The notes under the pieces: generated by a model
Database searches by the model: none
Seen by the model: only the letters and a program-made list of their open reading frames with translations
What the model was told of the DNA's origin: nothing
IMG/VR virus record: IMGVR_UViG_3300033141_001069
Location: 1-21,530 of that record
Strand: one strand, 5' to 3'
From: a virus
DNA: 21,530 nt
Shown here: positions 6,042-13,103 of the stretch, in pieces
Position numbering within the stretch: the stretch's first letter is position 1
How the letters are laid out: each line of letters begins with the position of its first letter
Position numbers and translations under genes: made by a program

Positions 6042-6517
6042 CTCCTAGCTTTCCTCCTACTTAGAATAGTGCTTATCACAGGAATGGACAAACAACCTAA
6101 CAACGCCAGTATATCACCAACAGAAGCACCTGCCAGAACAGCATGGTCGCCCAGAATAGTGAGCCGGGCAGAATTATCTGCTAAGAAGTAGTAGTTAGCA
6201 GACTTCTCCATAGCGGTAAAGTCGCTGGCACAATAGCCACTAGCCGGGAACATTCCTCCATTAGCAACACCTACGACCACGTTCAGGGTCCTCCCGACAA
6301 ACAGAATAGACAACCCAACCAGATACGGTATACTATGACACAACCAAGCTAGCAAAAAAGCAGGGACAATAGCAATATAAATGACGACAGCCTTCAAGCA
6401 GAAGTTATCCCTAAACCCAAACAATGAAGTGAACTTACCAAGTGCTAATGCTGTTACACCGGCAATGATCAACACAGTAAGAAAGACAATGACTAGTCTC
6501 CGCACAGGTATCCTCAT
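6038..6517 (-). CDS. DUF5317-like integral membrane protein, 159 aa
   Basis: Start chosen at ATG 6517, which overlaps the TGA of the gene before it and has AGGAGGTG upstream; longer in-frame starts lie inside that gene. Four to five hydrophobic spans: about 6-28, 42-60, 63-82 and 137-154. The stretch VGRTLNVVVGVANGGMFPAS, followed after ~25 residues by LTILGDHAV and then VGDILALLG, fits what I recall of DUF5317 (N-x-x-V-x-x-ANGG-x-M-P ... L-x-x-LGD ... GD-x-L-x-x-x-G). That family is known from bacterial chromosomes, including Chloroflexota and Firmicutes, with no established function. Finding it in a viral operon is unusual. It is followed by two more membrane proteins. Confidence 0.78.
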   Translation of the reverse strand: MRIPVRRLVIVFLTVLIIAGVTALALGKFTSLFGFRDNFCLKAVVIYIAIVPAFLLAWLCHSIPYLVGLSILFVGRTLNVVVGVANGGMFPASGYCASDFTAMEKSANYYFLADNSARLTILGDHAVLAGASVGDILALLGCLSIPVISTILSRRKARR

Positions 6518-6708
6518 CTCCAAATCACCTCCTGTTTCTCCCGGCACTGCTTCTTGAGGAAGCAATGGATACAAGAGTCGGATAACGGGTCGGGTTTGCC
6601 CTTGCCCCCGTAGCAGTCTGGAACTCGGTAGAGAGTAGTAGGGGATAAACGGACATATCTGGATTGCTGTCCGGATTGCCACCGTCTATTAGTCTGTTTG
6701 GTAGTCAT
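6514..6708 (-). CDS. 64-aa four-cysteine protein
   Basis: Starts at ATG 6708 with AAGGAGG at ideal spacing, overlapping the previous stop (ATGA). Cysteines at about residues 32, 46, 49 and 55 (DC, then SCIHC, then QC) could bind zinc or an iron-sulphur cluster. The first 30 residues are basic (TKQTNRRWQSGQQSRYVRLS). Between a LuxR-type regulator and a membrane protein; no family recognised. Confidence 0.78.
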   Translation of the reverse strand: MTTKQTNRRWQSGQQSRYVRLSPTTLYRVPDCYGGKGKPDPLSDSCIHCFLKKQCREKQEVIWR

Positions 6709-6968
6709 TTCGCCTCCTTACTGCATAACTCCTTAAGCAGGACTGCTAGGTAAACTCGAAGACTACGCCCGCTACAATCAAACCTGGCGTTCATTTTGCA
6801 ATAGATGTTGTTGATGTGATGCTCAACAGTTCTAACACTTACTTGTGCCGACTTTGCTATCTCGGCGTTGCCCCAACCTTGGGCAATAAGCCCAGCAATC
6901 TCAGTCTCCTTGTCCGTGAGCTGGCACGCATTCTTAGGGCGGCGGAAAAACCCTTCCAAATCATTCAT
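6705..6968 (-). CDS. LuxR/GerE-type HTH DNA-binding protein, 87 aa
   Basis: Starts at ATG 6968 with AAGGAGA upstream. Residues 17-65 carry a GerE-type helix-turn-helix: LTDKETEIAGLIAQGWGNAE, then IAKSAQVSVRTVEHHINNIY and CKMNA. The T-V-E/K-x-H-x-x-N-I-Y-x-K recognition helix is diagnostic. The usual N-terminal receiver or ligand domain is absent, so it is a free-standing DNA-binding domain that probably regulates viral or host transcription. The upstream gene's last codons overlap its start (ATGA-type spacing). Confidence 0.9.
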   Translation of the reverse strand: MNDLEGFFRRPKNACQLTDKETEIAGLIAQGWGNAEIAKSAQVSVRTVEHHINNIYCKMNARFDCSGRSLRVYLAVLLKELCSKEAK

Positions 6969-7267
6969 TCTGTCTCCTTAACACGATAAATGAAATAAGG
7001 CGTAGTTTTAGTAGCATAATTCACTACGTCTGGACTAACACCACGCTCCAGTAGCAAGTCGGCTTGGATAGAGCGAGAAGTACCAGCGGTACGGGTCAGT
7101 GCTATCCCGTCCTCCACGACAGGAGCATCTGGCAGGGCATCAAACTTCGGGTCTACCAGTGGTTTCAGGTCGGCAAGGACAGCCTTCTCGGTCTTGTCCA
7201 AAGCCCTTTTCTGGGTACGGATGTCGTATAAGGTTTTCAATAAGTCGGGTAAGTTATCGGTCATCAT
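6965..7267 (-). CDS. 100-aa protein of unknown function
   Basis: Starts at ATG 7267, overlapping the polymerase stop (ATGATG) with GGAGG six bases upstream; the second ATG three bases on is an alternative. The N-terminal 50 residues are a charged helix (LLKTLYDIRTQKRALDKTEK), the rest mixed, ending in a strand-like PYFIYRVKE. Translational coupling to the polymerase hints at a replication-linked role, but no motif supports one. Confidence 0.82.
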   Translation of the reverse strand: MMTDNLPDLLKTLYDIRTQKRALDKTEKAVLADLKPLVDPKFDALPDAPVVEDGIALTRTAGTSRSIQADLLLERGVSPDVVNYATKTTPYFIYRVKETE

Positions 7268-10017
7268 TGTACCTCCAGTTTTATTTTCTCCATCTCTGCC
7301 CAGTTATCACCAGCCTTTATCTCTGACACCATCGGGATATCCAGCACCACTACATTGTCCATGATATTCTTCAGCCAGACAGCAATCTCCATGACCATAT
7401 CCTCTCGCACTTCAAGCATCAATTCGTCATGAATAGCCATGATAAACCGCACGTCATCAGGAGAATACAGCCTGTTCCTGCTCTGGTAGGACTCCAACAT
7501 AGCCAGTTTAGTGATACTGGCACACCCACCTTGGATAGGGAAGTTCACACACATCCGCTCACCAGCCTCCTGGATATGCCGTATCGGACAACTAATCTCA
7601 GGCACGTACCGCCTGCGCCCGAATATATCCTTCACATACCCGAACCGGCGAGCCTCGGCAATCTTCTCCATCTGCCAGTCTTTAACCTCCCAGTTCAACT
7701 TGTACCAGTCATCAATCAACTTCTGGCAGGAGTCCTCCGTCCACTCGGATACATCCAGTGGCTTGCCATCCACGATGATGTCCAGTGCTTGCTCGTGGAT
7801 GTTCTCATATAACCCCCTTGCAGAGACAATATAGATAACCGAAAAGTTAAGGGTCTTCGCAGGATAGCGGTACTTAACCTGCTCGGCTACATCCATCGGC
7901 ACGCCAAATATCCGAGACGCAGTCAAGGTATGGACATCCACTCCATTCCGGTAGGCAGTCAACAGGTTTTCACATTTGGCTTCGTGAGCCTGAAGACGCA
8001 TTTCTTGTTGTGAAAAATCACCTGCTGTTAGTTTGTAACCCGGAGAAGCCCTGAAACCCTTGCGGATCTTCTTGCCATCCTCAGAACGGGTCGGCATCGT
8101 CTGTAAGTTGACAGGGTCTGCCGAACTCAGTCGCCCAGTCTCCGTTCTGGTTGTTTTAAGAGTGGTATGTACACGGTAGACAACATCCTTGCCCTGCTGG
8201 TGAGGAACAGCATTTTCCACTAAAGCATCAGCGAATGTAGACTTGTTCTTCAAGTTCCGCCGGTACTCCAAGATGTCAGCGATCACAGGGTGCTTAACCT
8301 TTTTCAATTCTTGGTCGTCTGTGCTGATTAGCCCTGTAGCAGTTTTTTTAGTCGGCTTGAACGGCAACTCCCCGTAGACAACCTCTGCCACCTGTTTGCT
8401 AGAACTAGGATTGAACGGATGACCGACTTTGGCAGAAGCAAGACCAGCAGCAATCTCCATGTTTTGGAAATAGTAGCCAGATAGCTCCTTTAGATAGGGG
8501 ATGTCCACAGGCATCCCGTTCTGCATCATCTCGTAGACTTGTGGGAGGACACTAAGGTCAAGATACTGGATAAAATCCAAGTCGGCATCGGTAATCATCT
8601 CCTTGAGTTTATGGTAGACCCTAAGCGTGGCATCTGCATCTCTACAGGCGTAGTCTATTGCCTGCTCCCTCGGAATATCTGCCAAGTTGGACTCGGGCAT
8701 AGCCCCCAGCACGTCCTCCACGACGGCTCGTTCTGCTTCGGGAATGCTACGCCACCGATTCCATATATCAACATCAAAGTCATATAGAACGCCGTCCAAG
8801 GTGATTCTCCCGTCAACGGCATAGCCTGCATCCTGTAATATCTTGGTAATCTTGCGTGATATGTGCCACGGCTTCTTGGTCTTGGTAGTCAGGCAACCCT
8901 TCTTGTTATCCCACTTGGTCTCCTCGATAGCTGGCGGGTCTGGCCACTCCATACCGGATGCTTTCAGGACATAGTCGAGAGATAGCTTCTGCTGTCCCGG
9001 TCTAACCATCTCAGTGTAGGTCTGCATCGGGATACCACATAGCCGATTGGCGAGCTCCTTCAACCCTTGCGGTTGTCCCGTCAAGTAGGCCATGGTCATA
9101 GTGTCCATGAAGTCGTCTTCCCGGACATCGACATACTGGATATCATAGAGATAATTGTGCAGGATAGCCGTCCCCGGCAAGTTGGTGAGGTCAACTCGTC
9201 CTTGGTAACCAGACTTAATCGGTATGAACCACGCCATCCCCGGTTTTGCTGAAATCTGGACGCACCACAGCTCACCTCGGCACTGCTCGGTGTCCACGGC
9301 GAACTCGCCAGACTCGGCTACCTCGTTCCGCATCTCTTGAAGCAATTCATCCGTGTCCGCTACCCGATATACGGGATTCGGATACTTGTCCTCAACATAG
9401 TAATCCCGCCAATCCCGACCCTTGACCAAGCCACGAAGCACTTGGAAGTCCTCTTGGCATTGACGGAGCTTGGCAGTATCACGGAGAGCCGCAGCAGGAT
9501 GGTAAGCAGGGAGTATTATCCGTCCGTCTTTCTCAACAGGCTTCCCGTGTAGATGCTCTACCGTCCCTGCTCCATTGCCCAAAAAGTAAGCAATAGCAGG
9601 GGCACCCATAGCAACCACGATGCGGGGCTGGACTACATCCAGTTCCATATCTAGCCAGTGGGAGCAGGCTTGAATCTCATCCGCTCGGAGTTGACGGTTA
9701 TTTGGAGTCAGACAATGAACAATATTCGTGATGCAGACTGACTCCCGTGAGATACCACACTGGAATAAAAGGGAATCGAGATACCGACCTGCCTGCCCGA
9801 TGAAGGGTCTTCCTTCCCGATCCTCATTAAACCCTGGATTCTGTCCTACCAGCATGACCTCATGGTGTTCGTCAGCATGTTCCCCTGGCACAGGTCTAGT
9901 ACACCCACTCCGCAACCCACACTCCGAACATCCTGCAATAAGATTCGCTGGATAAGGTAGCGAACTCACAGGAGGAAGTACGGGAACCCGATGGTTATTG
10001 TAGTGACTAGCAGGCAT
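7264..10017 (-). CDS. Uracil-DNA glycosylase / DNA polymerase I fusion
   Basis: 917 residues; ATG 10017 overlaps the previous TAA and follows GGAGG. Residues 25-200 form a family 4 uracil-DNA glycosylase-like domain: iron-sulphur cysteines 30, 33, 102 and 118 keep the family spacing, GQNPGFNEDREGRPFIGQAG is at 58-77, and HPAAAL at 173-178. The usual Glu of GE-x-PG is Gln, so excision activity is uncertain. A 3'-5' proofreading domain follows, with DTE at 242-244, HNYLYD at 287-292 and YACRD at 456-460; ~110 residues between the last two form an enlarged insert. The family A polymerase has motif A GDFSQQEMR (666-674, Asp667), motif B R717/K721/F725/Y729 and motif C HDE at 863-865. There is no 5' nuclease domain. 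UDG-like domains on viral family A polymerases are known (e.g. phage SPO1). This should be the virus's replicative polymerase. Confidence 0.96.
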   Translation of the reverse strand: MPASHYNNHRVPVLPPVSSLPYPANLIAGCSECGLRSGCTRPVPGEHADEHHEVMLVGQNPGFNEDREGRPFIGQAGRYLDSLLFQCGISRESVCITNIVHCLTPNNRQLRADEIQACSHWLDMELDVVQPRIVVAMGAPAIAYFLGNGAGTVEHLHGKPVEKDGRIILPAYHPAAALRDTAKLRQCQEDFQVLRGLVKGRDWRDYYVEDKYPNPVYRVADTDELLQEMRNEVAESGEFAVDTEQCRGELWCVQISAKPGMAWFIPIKSGYQGRVDLTNLPGTAILHNYLYDIQYVDVREDDFMDTMTMAYLTGQPQGLKELANRLCGIPMQTYTEMVRPGQQKLSLDYVLKASGMEWPDPPAIEETKWDNKKGCLTTKTKKPWHISRKITKILQDAGYAVDGRITLDGVLYDFDVDIWNRWRSIPEAERAVVEDVLGAMPESNLADIPREQAIDYACRDADATLRVYHKLKEMITDADLDFIQYLDLSVLPQVYEMMQNGMPVDIPYLKELSGYYFQNMEIAAGLASAKVGHPFNPSSSKQVAEVVYGELPFKPTKKTATGLISTDDQELKKVKHPVIADILEYRRNLKNKSTFADALVENAVPHQQGKDVVYRVHTTLKTTRTETGRLSSADPVNLQTMPTRSEDGKKIRKGFRASPGYKLTAGDFSQQEMRLQAHEAKCENLLTAYRNGVDVHTLTASRIFGVPMDVAEQVKYRYPAKTLNFSVIYIVSARGLYENIHEQALDIIVDGKPLDVSEWTEDSCQKLIDDWYKLNWEVKDWQMEKIAEARRFGYVKDIFGRRRYVPEISCPIRHIQEAGERMCVNFPIQGGCASITKLAMLESYQSRNRLYSPDDVRFIMAIHDELMLEVREDMVMEIAVWLKNIMDNVVVLDIPMVSEIKAGDNWAEMEKIKLEVQ

Positions 10018-10670
10018 TACTGTCTACCTCCTACCTCCATTGCCCGTATGTCCCAAGCCTTCCAGCACTCATCCGTTTGTGGTTCTACCAAGTATACAGC
10101 ATCACCAACCCTGACGCTCACCATAGCATGGGCAGCGCCTAGTACTCGGTCAGACATAGGTAATTTACCTACAGGAAAGCACTGAATGTTAGCAAAATAC
10201 CCAGCATCGTTTAAGTTATCCCTCAAAGACTCTGCGTAATCCATACACCAGAGCCTTACCACGGTGCCGGCGATACTGAAGTATGGCGGGATCTCGCTTA
10301 CGGCATCCTTCTTCAGGAACGCAGATAATTCATCAGGATCTCCGAAGTCATGGTATCTGGGGACAACCTCTCGCACAACTTCTACTAGAACTTCCTTGAC
10401 AACTTCTACTTCCACGACTTCCTCAACAATATCTGGAGGACGGTTCTCCCACCAAGATATTATCACGTCTCTACTTGTTACAGCATCTTGCCACTGACTG
10501 CGTTCGACATTCCAACCAACTTCCTGTCCCGCCCAATATTGCGCTAGAGATGTATAAGCATCCTGCCACAACTGTGATTGCCTCTCCAAGCCGTCTATCT
10601 TGTGATCGGCGACAACCAACAGAGCCAATAGAGAGCAACAGGTCAAGGCATAAACCAGGCGCATCTTCAT
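10017..10670 (-). CDS. Membrane-anchored transglutaminase-like protein, 217 aa
   Basis: Starts at ATG 10670, overlapping the previous TGA (ATGA); a second ATG two codons on is possible. An N-terminal hydrophobic segment (residues 3-21, LVYALTCCSLLALLVVA) is a signal anchor or signal peptide. Residues 82-103 are a Val/Glu alternating stalk (EEVVEVEVVKEVLVEVV). The C-terminal domain has Cys142 in WCMDYAESLRDNL, His181 in AAHAMVSV and YLVEPQTDE at 193-201, the Cys-His-acid order of transglutaminase/cysteine-protease-like folds. EPQTDE endings are familiar from small uncharacterised members. Predicted to act outside the membrane, possibly on cell-envelope or virion protein; activity is inferred only. 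Confidence 0.82.
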   Translation of the reverse strand: MKMRLVYALTCCSLLALLVVADHKIDGLERQSQLWQDAYTSLAQYWAGQEVGWNVERSQWQDAVTSRDVIISWWENRPPDIVEEVVEVEVVKEVLVEVVREVVPRYHDFGDPDELSAFLKKDAVSEIPPYFSIAGTVVRLWCMDYAESLRDNLNDAGYFANIQCFPVGKLPMSDRVLGAAHAMVSVRVGDAVYLVEPQTDECWKAWDIRAMEVGGRQ

Positions 10671-10924
10671 CCAGCAATACCCTCCAAGTGCTCTCGACAG
10701 GCTTCATGGATAACTGGAATAGTCGCGCTACCTTGGCTGATTACTCCTACCCACTCGTCCTGGTAGTAGAGATTCAGGGCATGGTCGCCAAACTCTACTA
10801 GCCTGAATCCTTTGAATTGGTATTCCCCCAGTGCGGCATTAAGAATTGACTGTAGACCTGTATACTGAGCCATCTCACCCTCCCTGTTCAGTTCATTCGG
10901 TCTGCTATTCATACGGCACACCAT
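10667..10924 (-). CDS. 85-aa small protein (68 aa if internal start is used)
   Basis: Start placed at ATG 10924, eight bases after AAAGGAGG. An internal ATG at 10873 has its own GGGAGGGTGAG site and begins the part that looks folded (MAQYTGLQSILNAALGEYQF, then GFRLVEFGDHALNLYYQDEW). The domain alternates helix, three strands and a helix. No family recognised. It overlaps the transglutaminase-like gene by 4 bases. Confidence 0.7.
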   Translation of the reverse strand: MVCRMNSRPNELNREGEMAQYTGLQSILNAALGEYQFKGFRLVEFGDHALNLYYQDEWVGVISQGSATIPVIHEACREHLEGIAG

Positions 10925-10938
10925 TCGCGATTCCTCCT

Positions 10939-11067
10939 TTAGTTCCTCCTGAGCCATAACCGCAATCCCCACCATTTTTCATCGGTCTCTTCATACCTCC
11001 AGCCTGTCCCTTTGGCAGAGGTAAGGAGAACAGACAAGCTAAGTGCGTAGCGGTAAGTTATCTTCAT
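10939..11067 (-). CDS. 42-aa small protein, possible membrane peptide
   Basis: Starts at ATG 11067 with AAGGTGG about 7 bases upstream, inside the end of the preceding gene (29-base overlap). Residues 1-17 are hydrophobic (ITYRYALSLSVLLTSA), the rest Trp/Arg-rich (EKWWGLRLWLRRN). The TAA overlaps the next gene's AAAGGAGG. The packing supports it; function unknown. Confidence 0.62.
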   Translation of the reverse strand: MKITYRYALSLSVLLTSAKGTGWRYEETDEKWWGLRLWLRRN

Positions 11068-11215
11068 CTTGTCCCACCTTTTTGCCCGCATCATATTCCG
11101 ATACCAGCCTGTATATCCTGTCCTGCCCGTCCCTAGTCTGGATGCGGACTGTATCAGGCATAAGGTCTACTCGGCGAATGTCGCCGGGCTTGGTCAGTTT
11201 ATTTACTACTCTCAT
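11039..11215 (-). CDS. 58-aa beta-rich protein
   Basis: Starts at ATG 11215, inside the end of the HTH gene (17-base overlap), with AAAGGAG about 12 bases upstream. Sequence VVNKLTKPGDIRRVDLMPDT followed by VRIQTRDGQDRIYRLVSEY reads as a small beta barrel or hairpin domain. No family recognised. Confidence 0.7.
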   Translation of the reverse strand: MRVVNKLTKPGDIRRVDLMPDTVRIQTRDGQDRIYRLVSEYDAGKKVGQDEDNLPLRT

Positions 11216-11384
11216 TGATATTGTGTTCTCCTTTCTTGAGCAACTCCACTTTCACATACCGCCACTGGTTGCCCACCTTGTAAGCCCCCTGTATCTTGCC
11301 CTGCTCAGATAATCGGCGCAACACCTCTCGGTTAATTCGCAGATACTCGGCAGCTTCCTCGGGTTTTAACACTTCATTACTCAT
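11199..11384 (-). CDS. Excisionase/MerR-like HTH regulator, probably leaderless
   Basis: 61 residues from ATG 11384. LKPEEAAEYLRINREVLRRL followed by SEQGKIQGAYKVGNQWRYVK is a winged helix-turn-helix of the excisionase (HTH_17) family: helix-turn-helix, then the G-x-x-x-x-x-K-V-G-x-x-W-R wing. An in-frame ATG at 11393 overlaps the -10 box of the promoter and cannot be transcribed from it. The ATG at 11384 lies 7 bases after the -10, where transcription should start, so the mRNA is probably leaderless. Such proteins act as excisionases or repressor/antirepressors; with no integrase visible, a transcriptional regulator is the safer reading. Confidence 0.85.
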   Translation of the reverse strand: MSNEVLKPEEAAEYLRINREVLRRLSEQGKIQGAYKVGNQWRYVKVELLKKGEHNINESSK

Positions 11385-11391
11385 ACTATCC

Positions 11392-11420
11392 ATAATAAAC
11401 TACTTTTACCTATTTGTCAA
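11392..11420 (-). promoter_or_regulatory. Sigma70-type promoter, TTGACA-17-TATTAT
   Basis: Minus-strand TTGACA (11420-11415) and TATTAT (11397-11392) with a 17-base spacer, the best promoter in the window. The expected start point falls on or next to the A of ATG 11384. It probably drives the HTH gene through the polymerase to the membrane genes ending at 5.46 kb. Confidence 0.88.
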
Positions 11421-11433
11421 TACCTTTCGGAAC

Positions 11434-11448
11434 TATTTTTCAAAAATA
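11434..11448. repeat. Perfect AT palindrome upstream of the regulator promoter
   Basis: TATTTTT-C-AAAAATA is a perfect inverted repeat with 7-base arms, 14 bases upstream of the -35 box and after the stop at 11460. It could be an operator for the HTH protein, an UP-type element or a weak hairpin. It lacks the GC stem of a terminator. Confidence 0.5.
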
Positions 11449-11459
11449 ACTGAAAATAC

Positions 11460-12053
11460 TTAATCCGTCCCCTTGACCACCAAATCCCACCACTTATCCC
11501 AGACCTTGTAGAACGCAACCCTCTCCTCGGTAGTAAACCCGTTCACAGTATCACTCTCCCGGCTATTCACAACGGACAGCTTGCTATGGAGTTCACTGTA
11601 GTATCTCTGTGAATCTGCCAACAGCCGCTGTGTCCCCCCAAGGGTGCTCTGACTCTGGAGGAACTTCTGTTGCCAGGAAGCACTATCATTGACAGCGTTC
11701 TGGAGAGACGCCTTCAGACCACCTACCTCGGACTGTTGCTGTGATACCTGTGACTTGAGCACAGACACTGTCTCCTTGGAAGCCTTGAGGGTAGCCAGCT
11801 CCTGTTTAGCAGTATCCAGTTCAGCTTGGAGTTTAACTTTCTCGGTATCCAGAACCTCATATCTCTGCCTGTAGTCCGCCAAGAAGGGATCAAGCACCTT
11901 ACGTACGGATGATAGAACCTGCTCCTCCGAAGATGATACGTTAGCAGTTATTGATGTTGGTGCACCAGCGTCACCCCTGCCTGCTCCGCCAAGGGTAAAC
12001 CCAATGGAAAAAGCGAGTATTACGAATAGCCCGAACAGGACTTTATCTTTCAT
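11460..12053 (-). CDS. Membrane-anchored coiled-coil protein, 197 aa
   Basis: Start set at ATG 12053, seven bases after AAGGAG; an in-frame ATG at 12080 lacks a good site. One membrane segment near residues 5-23 (VLFGLFVILAFSIGFTLGG), then a short Gly/Ala/Asp linker, then long heptad-rich coil (about 45-175: LDTEKVKLQAELDTAKQELA, and VSQQQSEVGGLKASLQNAV), and a compact aromatic end (FYKVWDKWWDLVV). Likely a signal-anchored stalk facing outward. It follows two other exported proteins in the same direction. No enzyme motif. Confidence 0.85.
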   Translation of the reverse strand: MKDKVLFGLFVILAFSIGFTLGGAGRGDAGAPTSITANVSSSEEQVLSSVRKVLDPFLADYRQRYEVLDTEKVKLQAELDTAKQELATLKASKETVSVLKSQVSQQQSEVGGLKASLQNAVNDSASWQQKFLQSQSTLGGTQRLLADSQRYYSELHSKLSVVNSRESDTVNGFTTEERVAFYKVWDKWWDLVVKGTD

Positions 12054-12110
12054 ACTAAGTCTCCTTACAAATCTTGCCAAACAGCCTACTAGAGTCCCCT
12101 AAGTAGAATG

Positions 12111-12137
12111 GTTAGCCTCTCCTCTTAGCAGGCTAAC
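12111..12137 (-). other. 8-bp hairpin at the end of the exported-protein gene
   Basis: GTTAGCCT (12111-12118) and AGGCTAAC (12130-12137) form a perfect 8-bp stem with an 11-base loop, overlapping the stop at 12133. No T run follows on the minus strand, so it is a transcript-stability or weak-termination candidate rather than a clear terminator. Confidence 0.5.
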
Positions 12138-12915
12138 GGGCTAACCGACTACGAGAATGCCTGACAACTCCTATCAGCAGACCAATAACAACCAAGAATA
12201 GCACGGCAGACACACCAGACAGGATCCAGATGTAATACAAGTGCTGCGTGCCAATGTGCTCCACGTAGCTACTTAACACACGCTGATTGTGGTGGGCAAC
12301 GCCAAGACTTTCTCGCAATTGTGTGTTAATCACTTCCAGACGGGCTACGTCCTCTGCTTCCCTAGCATCAAGCAAAGACAGATGATGCTCGGCACCGTAC
12401 ATAAGCTGATTCCACGTTTTCTCATCCTGTGCCTGTAGACCACTGATGGCATTGTTCACGCCCGTGAAAGAGGAGTCGTTGCCGGTCTTTATATAGCCCA
12501 ACGCCCGATCAATCCGGTCTATCTCTCCGCCAGTTAGTTCCTGCCCCTCTATAAGTTTTGCCTCAGCAGCAGCTATCATGCTTATAAGACCTTGTAGTTC
12601 TGCTATTTGTGCGTCTACTCGTGCGCCAAGCCCAGTTATTGTCCAGTATTGAATCCAGTCACCCATGAAGTTAGTAGGTTGCGGTGGCGCAGTAGCCATA
12701 TCGTATGCTGCTTGCGCAGTATTAGCAGTATCCTGGAAGTCCACTCCATCAATGGTAATGCCAACATCGCCACCAGCATTTATGCCAACATCTAAGTCTA
12801 CATCGCCGGGAGTTACTACTGCAATGTCCACTTCCATATCGTCAGCAAATACGGGAGAGGCGCACAGCAGGACGAGCAAAACTAGTACAGGTATTAGTAG
12901 TAATCTTTTCTTCAT
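12133..12915 (-). CDS. Exported type I membrane protein with helical stalk, 260 aa
   Basis: Starts at ATG 12915 with AGGAGGAAAGGG upstream. Residues 1-24 are a textbook signal peptide (basic MKKR, hydrophobic core, cleavage after VFA). The mature N-terminus is acidic and repetitive (EVDIAVVTPGDVDLDVGINA, then GGDVGITIDGVDF), suggesting a beta strand repeat. Residues 90-225 are helical and coiled-coil-like. A C-terminal membrane segment (about 228-250) ends in an Arg-rich tail, so the bulk is outside the cell. There is no LPXTG motif. Possible roles are surface modification or exclusion of other phages, but neither is shown by sequence. Confidence 0.88.
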   Translation of the reverse strand: MKKRLLLIPVLVLLVLLCASPVFADDMEVDIAVVTPGDVDLDVGINAGGDVGITIDGVDFQDTANTAQAAYDMATAPPQPTNFMGDWIQYWTITGLGARVDAQIAELQGLISMIAAAEAKLIEGQELTGGEIDRIDRALGYIKTGNDSSFTGVNNAISGLQAQDEKTWNQLMYGAEHHLSLLDAREAEDVARLEVINTQLRESLGVAHHNQRVLSSYVEHIGTQHLYYIWILSGVSAVLFLVVIGLLIGVVRHSRSRLAR

Positions 12916-12935
12916 TCCCTTTCCTCCTTTTTCTA

Positions 12936-13058
12936 CTAGTAGTAGAGATCATACAGTGATAAAGCGCTGTTATTAAAATCATGCATAAAAGAGACTGCGC
13001 ATATTGTTAAAGTGATTAGGACTATAATCCAGCAAATCGTTCCTTTCATCCCTTTCAT
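12936..13058 (-). CDS. Possible 40-aa single-span membrane peptide
   Basis: Frame from ATG 13058 (second ATG at 13049) to tandem TAG stops at 12936. Residues 6-25 (GTICWIIVLITLTICAVSF) form one membrane span, followed by a short polar tail. The ribosome binding site is weak for either ATG, and the frame begins six bases after the hairpin at 13064-13098. It fills the only gap between the two exported-protein genes. Confidence 0.45.
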   Translation of the reverse strand: MKGMKGTICWIIVLITLTICAVSFMHDFNNSALSLYDLYY

Positions 13059-13063
13059 CTCTA

Positions 13064-13098
13064 GGGTTGTGAGGATGCCCGAAGACATCCTCACACCC
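13064..13098 (-). other. Strong cUUCGg tetraloop RNA hairpin
   Basis: On the minus strand a 12-bp stem (UGUGAGGAUGUC with GGCAUCCUCACA, one U-G pair) is capped by a C(UUCG)G tetraloop and extended by GGG/CCC across a bulged A. It begins six bases after the stop of the secreted protein. There is no T run, so it is more likely to stabilise or process the upstream mRNA, or partly terminate, than be a classic terminator. Confidence 0.75.
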
Positions 13099-13103
13099 AA
13101 TGT

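Noticed and set aside
10660-10725. Lipoprotein signal in the transglutaminase-like protein
   Set aside because: The Cys pair lies only ~11 residues from the start, without a normal lipobox at the end of the hydrophobic core.
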